Shown: positions 35,601 through 48,700, counted from the stretch's first letter. The stretch: 64,000 bases of DNA from Micrasema longulum (GCA_022494885.1 JAGVSM010000206.1:62001-126000); one strand, 5' to 3'. Notes: generated by a model from the letters alone, not told the origin. Translations and numbers: made by a program.

Positions 35601-38415
35601 CTTTCCAATCACCCTGTGCTTGACAAAATCTTTTTTTTTGTTGGCAAAGCCTGAATTTCCAGAGGTACCTTGTTGTAGAATCATGCGCAATTTGAGGCAA
35701 AATAATTTATTATTTTGCAGTGGACACAAAAAGTATATCTTTATTTCTTGTGTTGAACCTATGGAAATCTCTGTTCTTCTGAAAATCATAAGTATCTCTA
35801 TGTACATATATCAAGTTTACATAAATATATTTACATGTGACTGTGAATATATTGATTTCTTTAAACTTATCTCTAAGTGTTTCTCTGGGATTCATATTGC
35901 AAATTGCTCGAACAACTCTCTTCTGCAGCACAAAAACAGAATCAATATCTCCAGGGTTTCCCCACAGTAGTATAGCGTAAGACATAACGCCGTGGAAGTG
36001 ACTGAAATAGAAAAACCTGGCGGTTTCTACATCAGTAAGGTGTCAAATCTTTTTAATAGCGTAGGCCGCAGAACTAAGTCTGTTCGATAAACCAGCTATA
36101 TGTGGACCCCATCGAAGCTTAGAATCTAATGTTATGCCTAAAATACAGTGGAGTCAACAAGATCCAGTTCTCTATCTTTAAGTTTTATATTAATTATAGT
36201 TTGTTTGACATTGCGTGTCACAAATCTTAAACATTTAGTATTTTTTTAGTTTAATAATAAATTGTTGGAATTGAACCAATTCAACACCATGGAGAGAGCA
36301 TTGTTTGTGTCAGCAATAGACGATTGGTGTCATTTTACTTTGAATAGAATCGACGTATCATCTGCAAATAATACAATTTCCTAACTTTTATTTACAAGAT
36401 GAGGTAAATCATTAATATAGACGAGGATTAGGAAAGGTCCTTATATTGAACCTTGTGGTGCACCCATTGTAACAATTTATCCTTGAGATCGTGTACCAGC
36501 TACACCACTACTATCAGTAAAGTAAAAAGAAAGAAGAAGATTTAATGCAGAACCTCTAAATCCATAGTGGTAACGTTTCCTGACCAATGTTAGAATGCCC
36601 TCGACAGATCACAAAATATACCAATGGCATTGTGTGATGCTTCCCAGGCATCGAAGATATGTTTTATTAGCGTAACACTAGCATCGGTTGTCGATAGACC
36701 CTGTGTTAAGTCGAATTGTTTTTTTTATGTAATAAATCATGAAGCGAAAAGTGTTTTTAAGGTTGATTTAAAATAATTTAACTGTAGATTTTACTAAATG
36801 TGGGTAAAACAGAGATTGGTCTAAAATTAGAAGGGCCAAAGGCACTACCAAATTTAAATAAGAATGTTAATTCACTATGTTTCAAGAGGTCAAAAAACAC
36901 ACCATGCTCAATACTCTTATTAAAAATTATAGCTAATTCTGGAGATGGGTACTTTAATAAATCAGCAAACAAATAGAGATAAAATATATTCAAATTAATC
37001 GGTTCTGTGCGTCAAAGCTCAAGCAATTCAGTTTAATATGTTCAAGTAGCATGTTTTGATTTTATTTATATTTTATGTTTGAACCCATACATCACAATTT
37101 TCCATATTTTTCCAAGATTTATCATTTCATTCACCATACAGGTAGAATTCCGAAGAGCGTCTGTGAAGCTGCGACAGCATAATGCACTATAAAGGGCAAG
37201 ACGTGCACCTCGGGCGTTAGTATCACGCGCTCGCATAACCAATCATGTGTTTGCATAGTACATTAAAGATGAAATACGCCCTAAACTACTAAACCATTTT
37301 CTAACAAGCTGATAGCTGCCATTGCACCCATAAGTAACTTAGTGGTAAATGACTGTCGATATGTTTATGTTTACAACAGCAATAAAGGCAAAAATAGCAC
37401 GAAAACTTTTACTTGACTACTTAATGAATTCAGACAGTACAGTTGACGAATATAATTATAAAGAAAAGTGAAATTTTTCCTCTTTTCTTAATTTGCCTCG
37501 AGAAGAGACACAAAAAGACTGATTGTTTTATTGACTCTCTGATCGATTTCATAAAATCAATAAGAACTATTTGTTAAAATCCATTTCAATTGATATCAAT
37601 ATATATTAAGCGTATATTACGCTATATCAATCTTCCTTTCAACTTTGAAAGCATTATCATATTTATCAGAATGTCAATTAAAATAAAATTGCATGTTTTT
37701 ACTCCACTGGTTGCCTTAATTATATAAAATATTTAGTAATTAGTTTTATGAATAAATGCAACCATGCAGAACCAAACCCACCATATGTGAAGAAATGCAC
37801 AGAAAAGCATTAATTAAAGTGACTTTCAATTGGTTGAGCAAGGTAAAAGGGGACAATTAAATGAGACATCTACAATATTGTACATTCATTTTTCTTTGAT
37901 TTTATAATTACTGTATTTAAAACAGTTGAGTGAGTAATGTCAAAACAAATTTACTATTTCAAGTTTATAATGCACACATGAGCTTAGCACAGGTACATTA
38001 CAGATTATACCTATATAGAACCAACTGTATTGTTAAATCTTAATGAATACCTTGTTTAGTTCGTTAATTTTTAATCGTGGTACCTACACTACCTACCATA
38101 TTCATGTGTTGACTAAGGATTAAAACGCGTAGTAATTCAATACCAATCGAGATAATTTTACATAAAGACTAAAACAATGGATGGAATATTTTCAATAGTG
38201 TTCAGTGAATGTTTGGTAAATCAACAAAACACCCTTATTTTGTTACACGTACTTAGTTGTTTTTGGGAAATTATTAATCAACAGAAAGCCATTGATGACC
38301 ATTTTACAAGTATAATAGATAGAAAAAGAGAACTCACAGTTTTCACACCCTCGGGTACCAGAAGCAAAGACTTATCCTGCTTCTTCAAAAACATCGATTT
38401 GGTTATTACAGTCAT
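32634..38415 (-). CDS. ITM2: ITM2/BRI-family integral membrane protein with BRICHOS domain, complete
   Basis: Five coding exons on the minus strand, in coding order: 38415-38338, 34725-34525, 34440-34218, 33556-33305 and 32758-32634 (879 nt, 292 aa). All junctions are GT-AG with matching phase. The protein starts MTVITK, has a short cytosolic N-terminus, and one type II signal-anchor helix at ~49-72 (CVFLIAIIVLSFGFIGG). The linker contains IDVPDF and RFIHDFNTNKTG, as in ITM2 proteins. The BRICHOS domain (~143-250) has the two expected cysteines in RRCFIMPLD and AKECQGFP. A dibasic KR (254-255) lies where mammalian ITM2B is cut by furin-like proteases, leaving a 37-residue tail that has no cysteine. 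Length fits the family (human ITM2B is 266 aa). BRICHOS proteins are secretory-pathway chaperone-like or pro-peptide proteins. The first intron (34726-38337) hosts a decayed LINE. The 5' UTR was not resolved. Confidence 0.93.
33558..33673. repeat. 58-bp tandem duplication at an ITM2 3' splice site
   Basis: 33558-33615 and 33616-33673 differ at only two positions. On the minus strand the unit ends in AATGTGGTTTTCA, the pyrimidine tract and start of the acceptor of coding exon 4. The distal copy runs into TG instead of G, so its AG is lost. Confidence 0.9.
34870..35004. repeat. Repeat with pogo/Tigger-like end in ITM2 intron 1
   Basis: 34905-34940 matches 14403-14445. At 34990-35004 the text GGAGTTTTACTG is followed by TA; its reverse (CAGTAAAACTCC) is the typical terminus of pogo/Tigger-like elements. 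Confidence 0.5.
35520..36995 (-). mobile_element. Decayed LINE with reverse-transcriptase domain in ITM2 intron 1
   Basis: Minus-strand translation gives, in order, GPSNFRPISVLPTFSKI (~36790-36840), a middle block with MGAPQGSI and YINDLPHLV (~36400-36475), the active-site box FADDTSILF (36344-36370), and the C-terminal piece YAILLWGNPGDIDSVFVLQK (from ~35983). Stops and frameshifts lie between these blocks. It has the same orientation as its host gene. Confidence 0.85.
36996..38337. other. 5' part of ITM2 intron 1
   Basis: AT-rich intron sequence. I see no repeat family or exon. Confidence 0.5.
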
Positions 38416-38900
38416 GTTTGATGAGAAAATCAACAATTAAACTAAATTTCAATTATCGCTCAGCTGAGTTTGAAAATCAACAAAGTTTGAAAAGGAGTCA
38501 CTTTGAATTGAAAACAAATGACGACGAATTTGGTGAAGCTGAGCAAAGCTAGGAAAGCCACGAAAACCAAGGAAAATTTTATTGACAAAAAAATGTCAAA
38601 GAGGAATGTGAACGTCAGGCCAAAGACAAACATTTTTTTTCATTCATGAGTACCTACCAACTTAATTTTAAACATAAAACAATTTAGAGAGATATGTTGA
38701 TTTATATTTTTTACTCGCCCGCTATAAATAAGTATTCCTTGGCTTTTATTATTAGTAATAAGGTGAAAGTATTCAACATTCCCATATCCCATCTTACACG
38801 TTCTTTTTAGCATCGATGAAAAAAATATTGCTTGCAATATATTATACGAGTAAAGCAAAGAGTTACGAAAAATATGAAACTTCATACTCTGTCAATAAAG
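38416..38900. other. 5' flank of ITM2
   Basis: Head-to-head spacer on the ITM2 side. It probably holds the ITM2 5' UTR and promoter, but I see no clear core motif. Confidence 0.4.
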
Positions 38901-39300
38901 AGGCTCAGTGTTTTTTTATATTTATTTTATTTGTTAATAGACTATTAAACTAATCCACTATTTTTTTAAATATTTTTATGAATCGCGATATGATTTTTCA
39001 AAGTTTTGCATTTCGGAAATTACTCCGCGGGTAGCATTCAAGTTCTCTTCTACTTCTTCTTGGTCAGTTCTGCTGATTGGTCTGTTGAAAGTAAGTAAAC
39101 CGGAAATCTTCAACAACTCTCTTATCATTGGTTGATTCGTATGAACTGTGATGTCATTCAAAGTAGTTCGTTTTTATTCAAATGTTTTTGAATGTTTTTT
39201 ATACATTTTTAAGCAAGCTTAAAATATAATTTAATAATCTAACTTTTACCGCGCACAAGAAAACAATTTTCACATCAAATTTCCCATGGGGCTAAGGCTC
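38901..39300. repeat. Repeat family E, copy 1
   Basis: Shared landmarks with 46040-46445 and 49690-50580: GGAAATTACTCC, AGTAAACCGGAAATCTTC, CAACTCTCTTATCATTGG, TTCAAAGTAGTTCG, TTTTACCGCGCACAAGAAAAC and a final TTTCCCATGGGGCT. The minus strand keeps a related frame in copies 1 and 3 (KISGLLTFNRPISRTDQEE and KISGLLTINGPIGRTDRDE). Confidence 0.8.
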
Positions 39301-39759
39301 CTAACTTCAAATATTATTTCTAGGTACATTCTAGGATTGTACTCTTTTTTAGCATACTATAGTTTTTCCGTTATAAAAAAATATTAAAATAAAAAGTTAG
39401 TTAAGTGCGTACTCTTTGTTTGCTTTACATTATTTAAAATTATCTTTGATCATGTATTTGTGAGTAGTGAAATGTTTAACTTTTAGTAAAATTGACGTTG
39501 ACTAACATTTTGAGGTGTTAATTTACAATCAATTTTTATTGCAGTTGTCAATCAGACAATCAAGACATTTTTGGATATTTACACAGTACTTTATATCGCT
39601 GACGCCGGCATTTTTTTTTTGCATCATCGGAAAATAGAAGAAATTGAGAAAAAATAAAGCACCGATTTATATCGTTAATATAAAAAGAAAATAAAATGGG
39701 ACCTTAATATGGGAACCTTGTGGAACACCTGAGCTAGATAAGACACCATTTATAGCTAC
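39301..39759. other. Gene-free spacer
   Basis: AT-rich; nothing recognised apart from homopolymer runs. Confidence 0.4.
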
Positions 39760-39950
39760 TCATCATCATCATAATCTCAACAGTCATGGGTGGGCCTTGG
39801 CTGAATCCAGGAGTCTTCTCCACTCTTGCCGGTCTGCTGCCCTTGCTATCCAGTTCTTCACTTCCAACATTGTCGTATCTGCACTGATACATTCTATCCA
39901 TCGCATTTGGGCCATCCTGATCTTTGTCGTCTTTGTGGCACTTTAATTGT
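39760..39950 (-). mobile_element. LINE 3' end fragment
   Basis: Minus-strand translation includes RAADRQEWRRLLDSAKAHP, the usual C-terminus of insect endonuclease/reverse-transcriptase LINE ORFs, ending in a (GAT)n run at 39761-39771. Confidence 0.65.
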
Positions 39951-40921
39951 TTCGTGTGTGAGATCTTTAGTTCGTTTTGTTAATTGAATCGGGTTTTCGT
40001 CTTGTGGCTAATGGCTCTTTATCTTTTAAAAAAAAATATTTAAAAAAAATCTTTAACATAAAAACGTACATTTTTATGGCCGCCCAATAAACAATTTAAA
40101 ATCAGTTACTTACCTACCTAGATCTGTAAGTATTTTTCTTTCTTCCATGTTTGTAACTAGCTTTAAGATTATTTTCATGTTCTAGTTTAATAAGCATAGG
40201 TACATAAAACATTCAATCTTTTCAAATTATTTTCCAATTTACTCGTTTTCAGAATAGATTAAAGTTTTTTTTATTTTATTTTGGGCTTTAGATTAATTTC
40301 GTTCTAATCTTAATTGCATTATCATGACGGGGAATAAAAATGGGAAACACATGACGAAGTAAATTTTTATTTCACATATCCAATAAGGCACGCGATCTTC
40401 TAAATTAATCTCAAGTTTCCGTTTGGCGGATGTTCCCGCTTTCTCACAGTTAGTGGAGAGACGGACAGTTTCCATCTATTCATACGCGCGAACACGGAAC
40501 TTGATTTTTACAGCCTCCGAGATAATCAATCTCGTCTTAATTTTTCTCTCATTGCCACTCTCCAAATATCAATACCCTAATACCAATACCCAAACTACCC
40601 TAAAAACACTTTATTTTCCATATGCTATTTTATCCCCCCGTGATAACCTAATCAAATTCACGGCGTCGCAGTTCTTGTCGGCTGTGGTAACACTAGCTCG
40701 TTAAATTGTTTATTGTCAAATATTTATATATATTTAATCTATGGTCAAGAATGTCACTTGTCAGTCTTGTCACTTTTTCGTTGCTTTTTCTGACAAAAAT
40801 TCTCCCTCGTTCATGTGCACGCGATATTGTTTAGAATTTTTTGAGGTTAAACATTACAATAAGTATCCCTTATCGAAATATAAAAACACTAATCAATATT
40901 TATTTTTTCTTATCAATTAAT
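39951..40921. other. Upstream region of Noc2
   Basis: No gene recognised. 40380-40860 is less AT-rich than its surroundings and probably contains the Noc2 promoter and 5' UTR. This is inferred from position only. Confidence 0.4.
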
Positions 40922-43900
40922 ATGGCTAAATTTTCTAAGAAAATACCCAAATCAGATAATCACGATTTTAAAAAAATGAAGTCTAAAAGTACAATTTTAG
41001 ACAAAAAATCTGCAATTGGGAATCTTTCTGTTGAAGAGTTCTTATCCAACAATGCGGAATATCCTGATTCTGAGGATGTTGACTCGTCTGAAGAAGAACA
41101 TGGTGAAATGGCTGCATCTCATTCAAAGAAATTGCTTGAAGAACATTCTGATGAAGGTATTTTGACTCTTTCTAAGTTGCTTTTTTTATAATTCTGTGTG
41201 TCCGTAGTGAATTTTTTATAGTGACATTAAAAATGCATTTTATGCTATTATTGTCGGTGAATTACTCATTAAACTTTAATTTCACAGACTTGATTACTTT
41301 AAACATCACTCAATAACTTATATTACTAATTATATTTTGTTGAATACAATACTCCTACCGATGCATTGAGGACTAGCAGAATCGTCTTATTATTTCAGCA
41401 TTTAGTGGACTTATTTAGGAGCAACTATTGTAGATTTAGGTCTCTTCAATATTAAAAACTTAGCATTTATCGAGGGCCTGTTAACAATTCAATATAGAGC
41501 CTAGTTCCCCATTCCCCTTTTTTATGACTTGACCTACCAATTTTAATTACTGTGACCAAAATTGTAGATTTAAAAATTAATGGTACTTATCTATTTAACA
41601 TCACCATCGTTTGGATACGCTTCCATATCGAGGGTAGAAAGGAAAAATTTACTGAACCGCATGTAGCCAACTTTACCAAATTGCCAATTAAAGCTTTTTT
41701 TTTTTAAATAATAAAGAATCAAATATTTTACATTTTTATTTAAATTATGTAATAATTTAAATAAATACATTTTTTTTATTGATTACAAACGAAAATTTAC
41801 ATAAAAATGATTATTAAATAGTTAGCTATGCATTTATAATAAGGTAGTTTTAGTTTTTTTTTAAATGTTATTGTTATATTAGTTACTTATGATTTAAAAC
41901 ATAAAATATCTCCATCTTAGAACAGACTTAGCCATGTTAGATGGAGACTATCCTAACCAGAGGACACTCTATGTAAAGCTATGTGTCACTTAATTTTGCT
42001 TTTCCACCGTCGAAATTATAATTTCTACAGAAGACTAATCTTTATAATTCTTGCCATTATAATTTTCACCCGATAAAACTCTTGACATTCTTAATTATGT
42101 CATGATTGGAAAAATCTAAACTTTTACCAGATTGTTTAAATTCATATTCAAGCGGCCATAAAGCTTGAATTGCAATTTATTTGTATTTTAAATGTTTAAA
42201 GGTGGCTACTTTTTATACCTTCTTCGGTAAGATAGATAGCATTTATAATCACCCCTCAAGATTGGCGCCTGAAGACTTGACTTCATTAAAAAAATATACA
42301 CTGCAATTGGTGTACCAATGCAAAGCTCTACACGGCCAGGTGCAGATAAGGGGATAGTGATAAAGAAGTGATACAAAAATATTTATATATTTGTATCACT
42401 TCTTAAATTCAATCTCATTTCAGATTCATCTGATGATCTGGATCCATCCCTCCACGCGAAATCCTTGGCTAAGCTAAAAGAAACAGATCCAGAATTTTAT
42501 GCCTTTTTGCAAGAAAATGATAAAAAGCTTCTCAACTTTAAAGTTGATTCTGATGTCGAGGATGATGATAATGGAGAGGCTGATGAGGAAGATGCTGAAG
42601 TTAATGCAACCCATAAACCAGACTCAAATTTGCACGAAGGAAGTGATGAGAGTGATTTCGAAGTATGATTTTTATTTAATTTCATTTTAATATGTAGTAT
42701 TTTACTCTGTTTGGCTCAGTTTCACTAGTTCCTTCTGCTCAAATAGTACAGCTGCTTTAAGATAGACCTGTTTGATCTAAATGTTTTCTTTTCTTGTATG
42801 ATTTATTATCTTATATTGTAATATAATATAAAAAAGAGCTTTAACTCTTCAATTTTCTTTTTAAAACATACTCACTTTTGATATGTAAAAAATGAAAATA
42901 TTTAATAATAAAGCTACGCTTCAACTAGACTGCAAATGTGAAATTATCAATAAAGGTTTCTCTTATGGTACAGTTTATATTCATCTTCATTTAATTTCTA
43001 AAAGTATGTTGCAAAACTTTTCTTGATTCAACAGATAGAACTATATGTCCGGTACATAATACTGCGCGTTAAGAAAATCTGTGTGTATGTTTCTGTGCAC
43101 TTAAATTAAAGATCTCGGTTGTAAAGCCCCGTTCATAAACCTAACTCCATCAAAAATAATATTTTCCTTTATTTTTTACTTTGGATTAAAGGAAGAAGGC
43201 GCTGTGGTATCCAACAAAAAAATTACTTTAAAAATGGTCAAGTCATGGCAAACTGCTCTTCAGTCTCCAAATAAAATACAACTTTCAACATTGTCAACGA
43301 TTGTAAAAGCCTTTCATGCTGCTCTACAGACTGTTTGTCAAGATGAATCAAAAGAGGAAAAGGTGTTTATAATCGAAGGTAGATATTGATTTTACATGTA
43401 TTGTTTTATGTTTAAGTATGACTTTTTTTTTTAATTTTCTAACTGGGAAAATCTCTGAAAACAGTACACAAGAGTTAAAAAAACCAAATTTATAGCATTT
43501 CTGTTTATTTATTGTACTGGTTAATAATTGAGACAATTTTATTATTTATGATGTAAATTATTTGAGGATTATACACTAAGGTGGTTCGATTTCTTATTTT
43601 GTGGAAATTCAAAACGGCCCTATGCGGAAAAGATGTTCTATGGTAGTTCTATGGTATTTCCATATAAGTTACTATACAAAAATACTTGGTACACTTCCAC
43701 TTATTTGTTTGACCAATTATCGCTTTCACCCTTTTTTGGTCAAACGAATAAGTGGAAGTGTACCAAGTATTTTTAATATGTAACTTATATGTAAATATAA
43801 GTTATTACTTCATTACAATGGAATTCCATCAAGAATTGTCGATAAATAATTTAAATAAAATAAATGAACATGATCAGAATCTGCTACAACTTGTTGAGAT

Positions 43901-46900
43901 TACAAAGTGTTTTTTTTTTGTTCTCTCACTCCGAATTTAAAATTCAATCAATGACCTTTGATATGTTGCTTCGCGATATAAGGCCAGTATCTTGAGGTGC
44001 AGCTGACACGATAGCTGTCCCTGCTTGATCAGAAACGGCATACTGATCTAATGTTCTAGGTATGGCTGAAGATTTGGTCACTCCAAGTGTGAGGTCTTTG
44101 AGATTTGGGATGCGCTTTCAACAATATCTGACTGTATTGGAAATTCAGTACTCTCGCTCACATGCTGCTTCTGTTTGATCGTATTTTTCTTAAAATGTCT
44201 TGTGCTTAATTATTGGGATTGATCCTGGTTTTTCAATATCTTCTATAGTCTGTTCATTATTACAAGAATTTCCAAATAAACTAACCAGCCTCATGAAACC
44301 TGACGGAGAATAGCCTATTTCACACGTATCAAATTTTTTTATTTTAATATTTTTTTTTTGTTTTTCTAAAAGAATACTTGCATTCTGATAATTTACCCAA
44401 ATTATCAAAACCTTACATTTTTAGGGCCGTTTTCAACGAATTTTAAATAACTCACTATTAGAAAACGGGAATCAAGTTGGGGAAGAGTGGAATTTTAACC
44501 ACCTACCTTTTTTTTCTTTTTTTTTTTTTAAAAAAAAGAAATATTTGCGTTCTTATGATTTACCCAAATATTTAATTTTGAGGGCCATTTTCAACGAGTT
44601 GTAAATAACTCACTATTAGAAAATGGAATCAAGTTGGGGTAGAGTGGGATTCGAACCACGGACCTTTGGTCCGTGAGTCCGAGACACTAGCCACAGGACC
44701 ACAACCCGATTAAAGTCCGATTAGAGTCCGAGACACTAGCCACGGGACTATCTTAACCTAAACTGCACGGTAAAATTATAGTGGATTGAAATTTATTAGA
44801 TTCGTTTGTACCCACTTAAATTTGATTACATTTATATTTTTCTTTTTTTTTTATTAAACTCCATAGTTGATGACTTTAGTAAAAATATCAATAAAAACGC
44901 CTTGGTGAATATACATACTATTTTTTGAAAGAAAGAAATATTAGCGTTCTTATAATTTACCTAAATATTTCAATTTTGGTGACCATTTGCAACGAGTTGT
45001 AAATAACTCACTAATAGAAAATGGAAATCAAGTTGGGGTATAGTAAAACTCAACGAAAGATTTTAATGATAATTTTATTTAAATTTAGCGAGTACTCTCA
45101 GGTGAAAATCCTGCAAAGGGAAATCGGCTGGAGATTAGTCGGGCTCATGGTGTACTGGTTATTGCGTTTGCCAGGCATTAAATAAATCAATAATTGTAAA
45201 ACAACAAATATCGATCCACCGTATTGTATTTTATCATGCCGTGTACATTTTTGCGATGGTGTGAAATGGGCCAATCATGCGATATCAGGCAGTGGGCTCA
45301 TGGTTTGCACGTGCTCAGCGGTCCAGTCTCCGTGAATGTATGGTAACTTCTTAACAATTTCTTTACACGATATAGAAATGTCTTATTTATGTCGCATGTC
45401 AGTTTAAATGCCATAGTACGTACCAGATTACGTTTTCATAGGTAGAAAGCATATTTGGTGGCATATCACAACTAGACCTGAAAATAGGGCAAATCATGTA
45501 TTTTCTTAATATCGCCATAGTGCAAAACTAGTTCAAGTTCATAGACTCTCTCAATATAATAGTAATTTATTTAGCAGCAACAGTGGTCACACATGCTATT
45601 CTGACCGCCGCTTGCTCAGTTTAATGCAGTTTTACAACTGATTTGAGAGGATGCGGAGAAGGAATTTTTCGTCAAATCCATTATAATATATTATTTAATT
45701 AATGATTATGTATGCATATTTAAATTGCAGAAAAACAGTCATTTAGTATCCAAAATTATCTTACCAAAACATGACTTTAAAAAAAATTTAAATTAAACCC
45801 CCTCGCGGCAAACCTTACCCTTAAAAAATATTTTTTACTTTATATTTCCCTTATTCTACATACTATGGACCACCTTTTCCGCATAGTACCATTTTGAGAA
45901 TTTTTTTTTTCTCCAAACAAGATCGATCAACCCTATTATACACATTGAGTAATAAACTTTTGATTCATTTTTTTTATTACCTTATAATATTTTCTTAAAG
46001 ATGTATGTGCAATGAGGAAGACCAATTGTTTTTTTAAATATGTTTTATTTTTCAAAAGACTATTAGACTAAGGCAAAATAGTTTATGTGTCGTATTATCA
46101 GCGCAATGATTTTTGAAAGTTTTGTATTTTTGGAATTACTCCACGTGTAATGTCTCAAGTTCTCTTCGCTTCTTCTCGGTTTGTTCTGCTGGTTGGTCTG
46201 TTAACTTACAGTAAACCGAAAATCTTTCACAACTCTCTTATCATTGGTTGATTTATAGCTTATTATTTATATAATATATTTATATAAAGCTAGTGACGTC
46301 GTTCAAAGTAGTTTGTTTTAATTAACATTTTTTTCATACATTTTCAAGAAACTTTGCCTTCCAATTTAATGTTCTAGTTTTTACCCCGCGTAAGAATACA
46401 TTTTTTCTATCTAATTTCCCATAGGGCCGAACTTCCGCATTGTTAATTTATTATAAAAACTAATTTTATTTGTTTATATATAAACATTTGATTTATGCAA
46501 AATCTTTTAGGATCTGGTGTATTCAATGCTGTTATTCAACTATGTGTATTGTACCTACAACCGGCAATAAAAAAAATACTTGGCTTACACAAGACCAATA
46601 AAGAACCAAAAAAATGCAAACGGTGGATCAAAGTCAAAGGCACTCTGAAATCGTACTTTATTGACTTATTTAAACTCCTCGGTGGTGTGACATCTACAAA
46701 TATTTTGAATGTTTTGCTAAAACACCTTCACCAAATGTCAGTTTTCCTCGGATGTTTTCCCATTTTAGCGAAATCCTTGTTCAAACGATTGACAATTCTT
46801 TGGAGTACTTCTGAGGAAACTGTGAGAGTCTTGGCATTTATGTGTATCCTTCGCATTACAAGAAATAATCAAGCCATGTTACTGGACCATGTATTGAAAA

Positions 46901-48700
46901 TGATGTACATGACATATGTCAGGAGCAGCAAGTTTGTTAGCCCGGGAACCTGGCCTTGCATATTGTTCATGAGGAGATCCTTGGTAGAAATGTTTGCTCT
47001 AGACCTAAGTGTTTCATACTCCCACGTATTTCTATACATCAGACAACTAGCCATCCACCTGAGGAATGCGATTGTATTGCACAAGAAAGAAAATATTCAA
47101 GCTGTATACAACTGGCAATTTGTGAACTCCTTGCACTTGTGGGCTGAATTACTTACACTTACTAAAACCAAGCCCCAACTTCAGTCTTTGGTCTATCCAT
47201 TGGTGATGATTATTACTCATACAATCAAACTTATCCCCACTGTTCAATACTTCCCTTTGAGATTCCACTGTGTTCAGATTTTACTAAATATTTCGAGAGA
47301 TGCTGAAATATTCATCCCAGTATTACCATTCCTTTTGGAGGTATGTATTTTATTCATTTTTATTTCAGTAAATATTTTAATGTCAATCTTGTCGAAAATG
47401 AAATCCAGGACCTTCTAAACGGTAGACAAATAGCCCACCCAATATGCCACGAAGTAACAATTAAAAAATATTTTTACAAGTGCGTAAATAATAAAATTTG
47501 GTTATTTATACTATAGAATTCTACAAATTCAATAAATTCTAATTATGATCTGACAAATGTCATATAGGGCAATTACCTACTAAATCAATTGTGGTTCCTT
47601 CAGTTAATTTTAGATAACTTTATACTGTTTTTCCTGACTTAACATTGTTAATAAATAAAATTAAATTTCAGGTACTAACCTCCTATGATTTTGGTAAGAA
47701 AAACAAAAAAGTTTCTATGAAACCAATGTCTTTTTCCTGTATATTGAGACTTTCCAAGAGTCAAATGAGTGAAAATGGATTTAAAGATGCTACTATAGAA
47801 AATGTGTATGCACTACTTTTAGAGGCATTGAGCATATATTCACACACCTTAGCCTTCCCTGATATGGTTATTCCGTGTATCATACAGGTAAACATAAAGT
47901 AAATTTTTATATTATAGATCTAACAAACGATAAAACATACTGTAGAATAATATTACTAAAATATTATGTTGAACAGGCGGAAAAATAATTTCAATTTAAA
48001 TTGCCATACAATTTCTAAGAGCTTTAGGGAAAACATTATTAACCTTCGGTTACATTACTTATTTCACACTGTGTATCAATATAAATATGTTTCACTCCTT
48101 TGTATATGCATTGTAAAATTTAAACTACATGCATAAATTTTTTTATTCACTGTCAAATCTTACAGACCAAGTCTTTTTCAGCTGAAGATGTTTTTAAAAA
48201 CATGTCCAGTAGCAAACTATTGCAAAAAAATTAGACAAATCATTGAAAAAATAGAGGAGAATATGCAATTTATCGAGAAGGAACGTAAGAAAATATCATT
48301 CCAAATCAGTGACACAAAGATGATCAATTCTTGGGAAACTACGGTCAAGAATAATGGCACACCGCTTCAAAGCTACTTTGACAATTGGAGTAAGCTCAAC
48401 ACAATGCAAAAGAAGAAAAGGGCGAATAAAAATGAGATACTCTCTGAACAACTACCAACAATCAAAAAGTTCAAAAAGGATAATGCCCAAACCAAGTCAG
48501 AAGGTCCGGTAGATCTGTTCCCTTCGGACAGTGAAAATGAAACTAATATCGAGGATGTGGATGCATCAGCAAAAGAAGATAATGTCAAACTCAAAAAGAA
48601 GAAGCTTAGGAAAACCAAGAAGCAGATTCAGGTGGAAGAGCTTGAGGAGATGCTTGAAAAAGATGATGTCATTGAAGACTTTAATATTTCTGATTGGTGA
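40922..48700 (+). CDS. NOC2L: Nucleolar complex protein 2 homologue (Noc2 family), complete
   Basis: Six coding exons: 40922-41156, 42424-42662, 43192-43378, 46511-47340, 47672-47887 and 48182-48700 (2226 nt, 741 aa). All phases match, and human NOC2L is of similar size (749 aa). The N-terminus is basic (MAKFSKKIPK), followed by acidic Asp/Glu/Ser-rich stretches. HAKSLAKLKETDPEFYAFL is typical of the family. The Noc2 helical-repeat core runs from about residue 160 through exon 5, with SGVFNAVIQLC, KVKGTLKSYFIDLFKLLGG and FPLRFHCVQILLNIS. Exon 6 begins LKMFLKTCPVANYCKKIRQ and ends in an acidic/basic low-complexity tail (DVIEDFNISDW). Noc2 forms heterodimers with Noc1 or Noc3 and is needed for nucleolar maturation and export of pre-60S ribosomes. 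The start was chosen over an in-frame ATG at 40841, because family homology begins at MAK. The acceptor of exon 3 (43190-43191) has a weak pyrimidine tract. Confidence 0.95.
41157..42423. other. Noc2 intron 1
   Basis: Contains a family-K repeat (41625-41700, GTAGAAAGGAAAAATTTACT and CATGTAGCCAACTTTAC) and a family-A SINE 3' fragment (42294-42362, TTGGTGTACCAATGCAAAGC). No nested gene. Confidence 0.6.
43664..43788. repeat. Foldback element in Noc2 intron 3
   Basis: Arms of about 52 bp (43664-43715 and 43737-43788) are complementary, including ACTTGGTACACTTCCACTTA against its reverse, around a ~21-base loop. It looks like a small hairpin MITE. Confidence 0.8.
44371..44510 (-). mobile_element. 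tRNA-derived SINE family B, partial
   Basis: Minus-strand family body (CCCGTTTTCTAATAGTGAG, TTATTTAAAATTCGTTG) with a truncated tRNA head. Confidence 0.75.
44535..44712 (-). mobile_element. tRNA-derived SINE family B, well preserved
   Basis: On the minus strand: GGTCCTGTGGCTAGTGTCTC, GGACTCACGGACCAAAGG, GTGGTTCGAATCCC, then the body ending AAATCATAAGAACGCAAATA. Nearly the same as 50193-50365. The intron also repeats the head text at 44715-44745. Confidence 0.88.
44927..45050 (-). mobile_element. tRNA-derived SINE family B, body only
   Basis: Family body on the minus strand (CCATTTTCTATTAGTGAG, TTATTTACAACTCGTTGC, ATTATAAGAACGC) without the tRNA head. Confidence 0.75.
45051..46039. other. 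Inner part of Noc2 intron 3
   Basis: 45088-45180 resembles 28000-28110 and may be another SINE remnant. No exon seen. Confidence 0.4.
46040..46445. repeat. Repeat family E, copy 2 (Noc2 intron 3)
   Basis: Landmarks GGAATTACTCCACG, CAACTCTCTTATCATTGG, GACGTCGTTCAAAGTAG, TTTTACCCCGCGTAAGAA and TTTCCCATAGGGC match copies at 38901 and 49690. It shows the uninterrupted CATACATTTTCAAGAAAC site into which a TIR element is inserted in copy 3. Confidence 0.8.

Noticed and set aside
38177..38440. 87-codon plus-strand frame
   Set aside because: It is a shadow of the first ITM2 coding exon, which lies on the minus strand.
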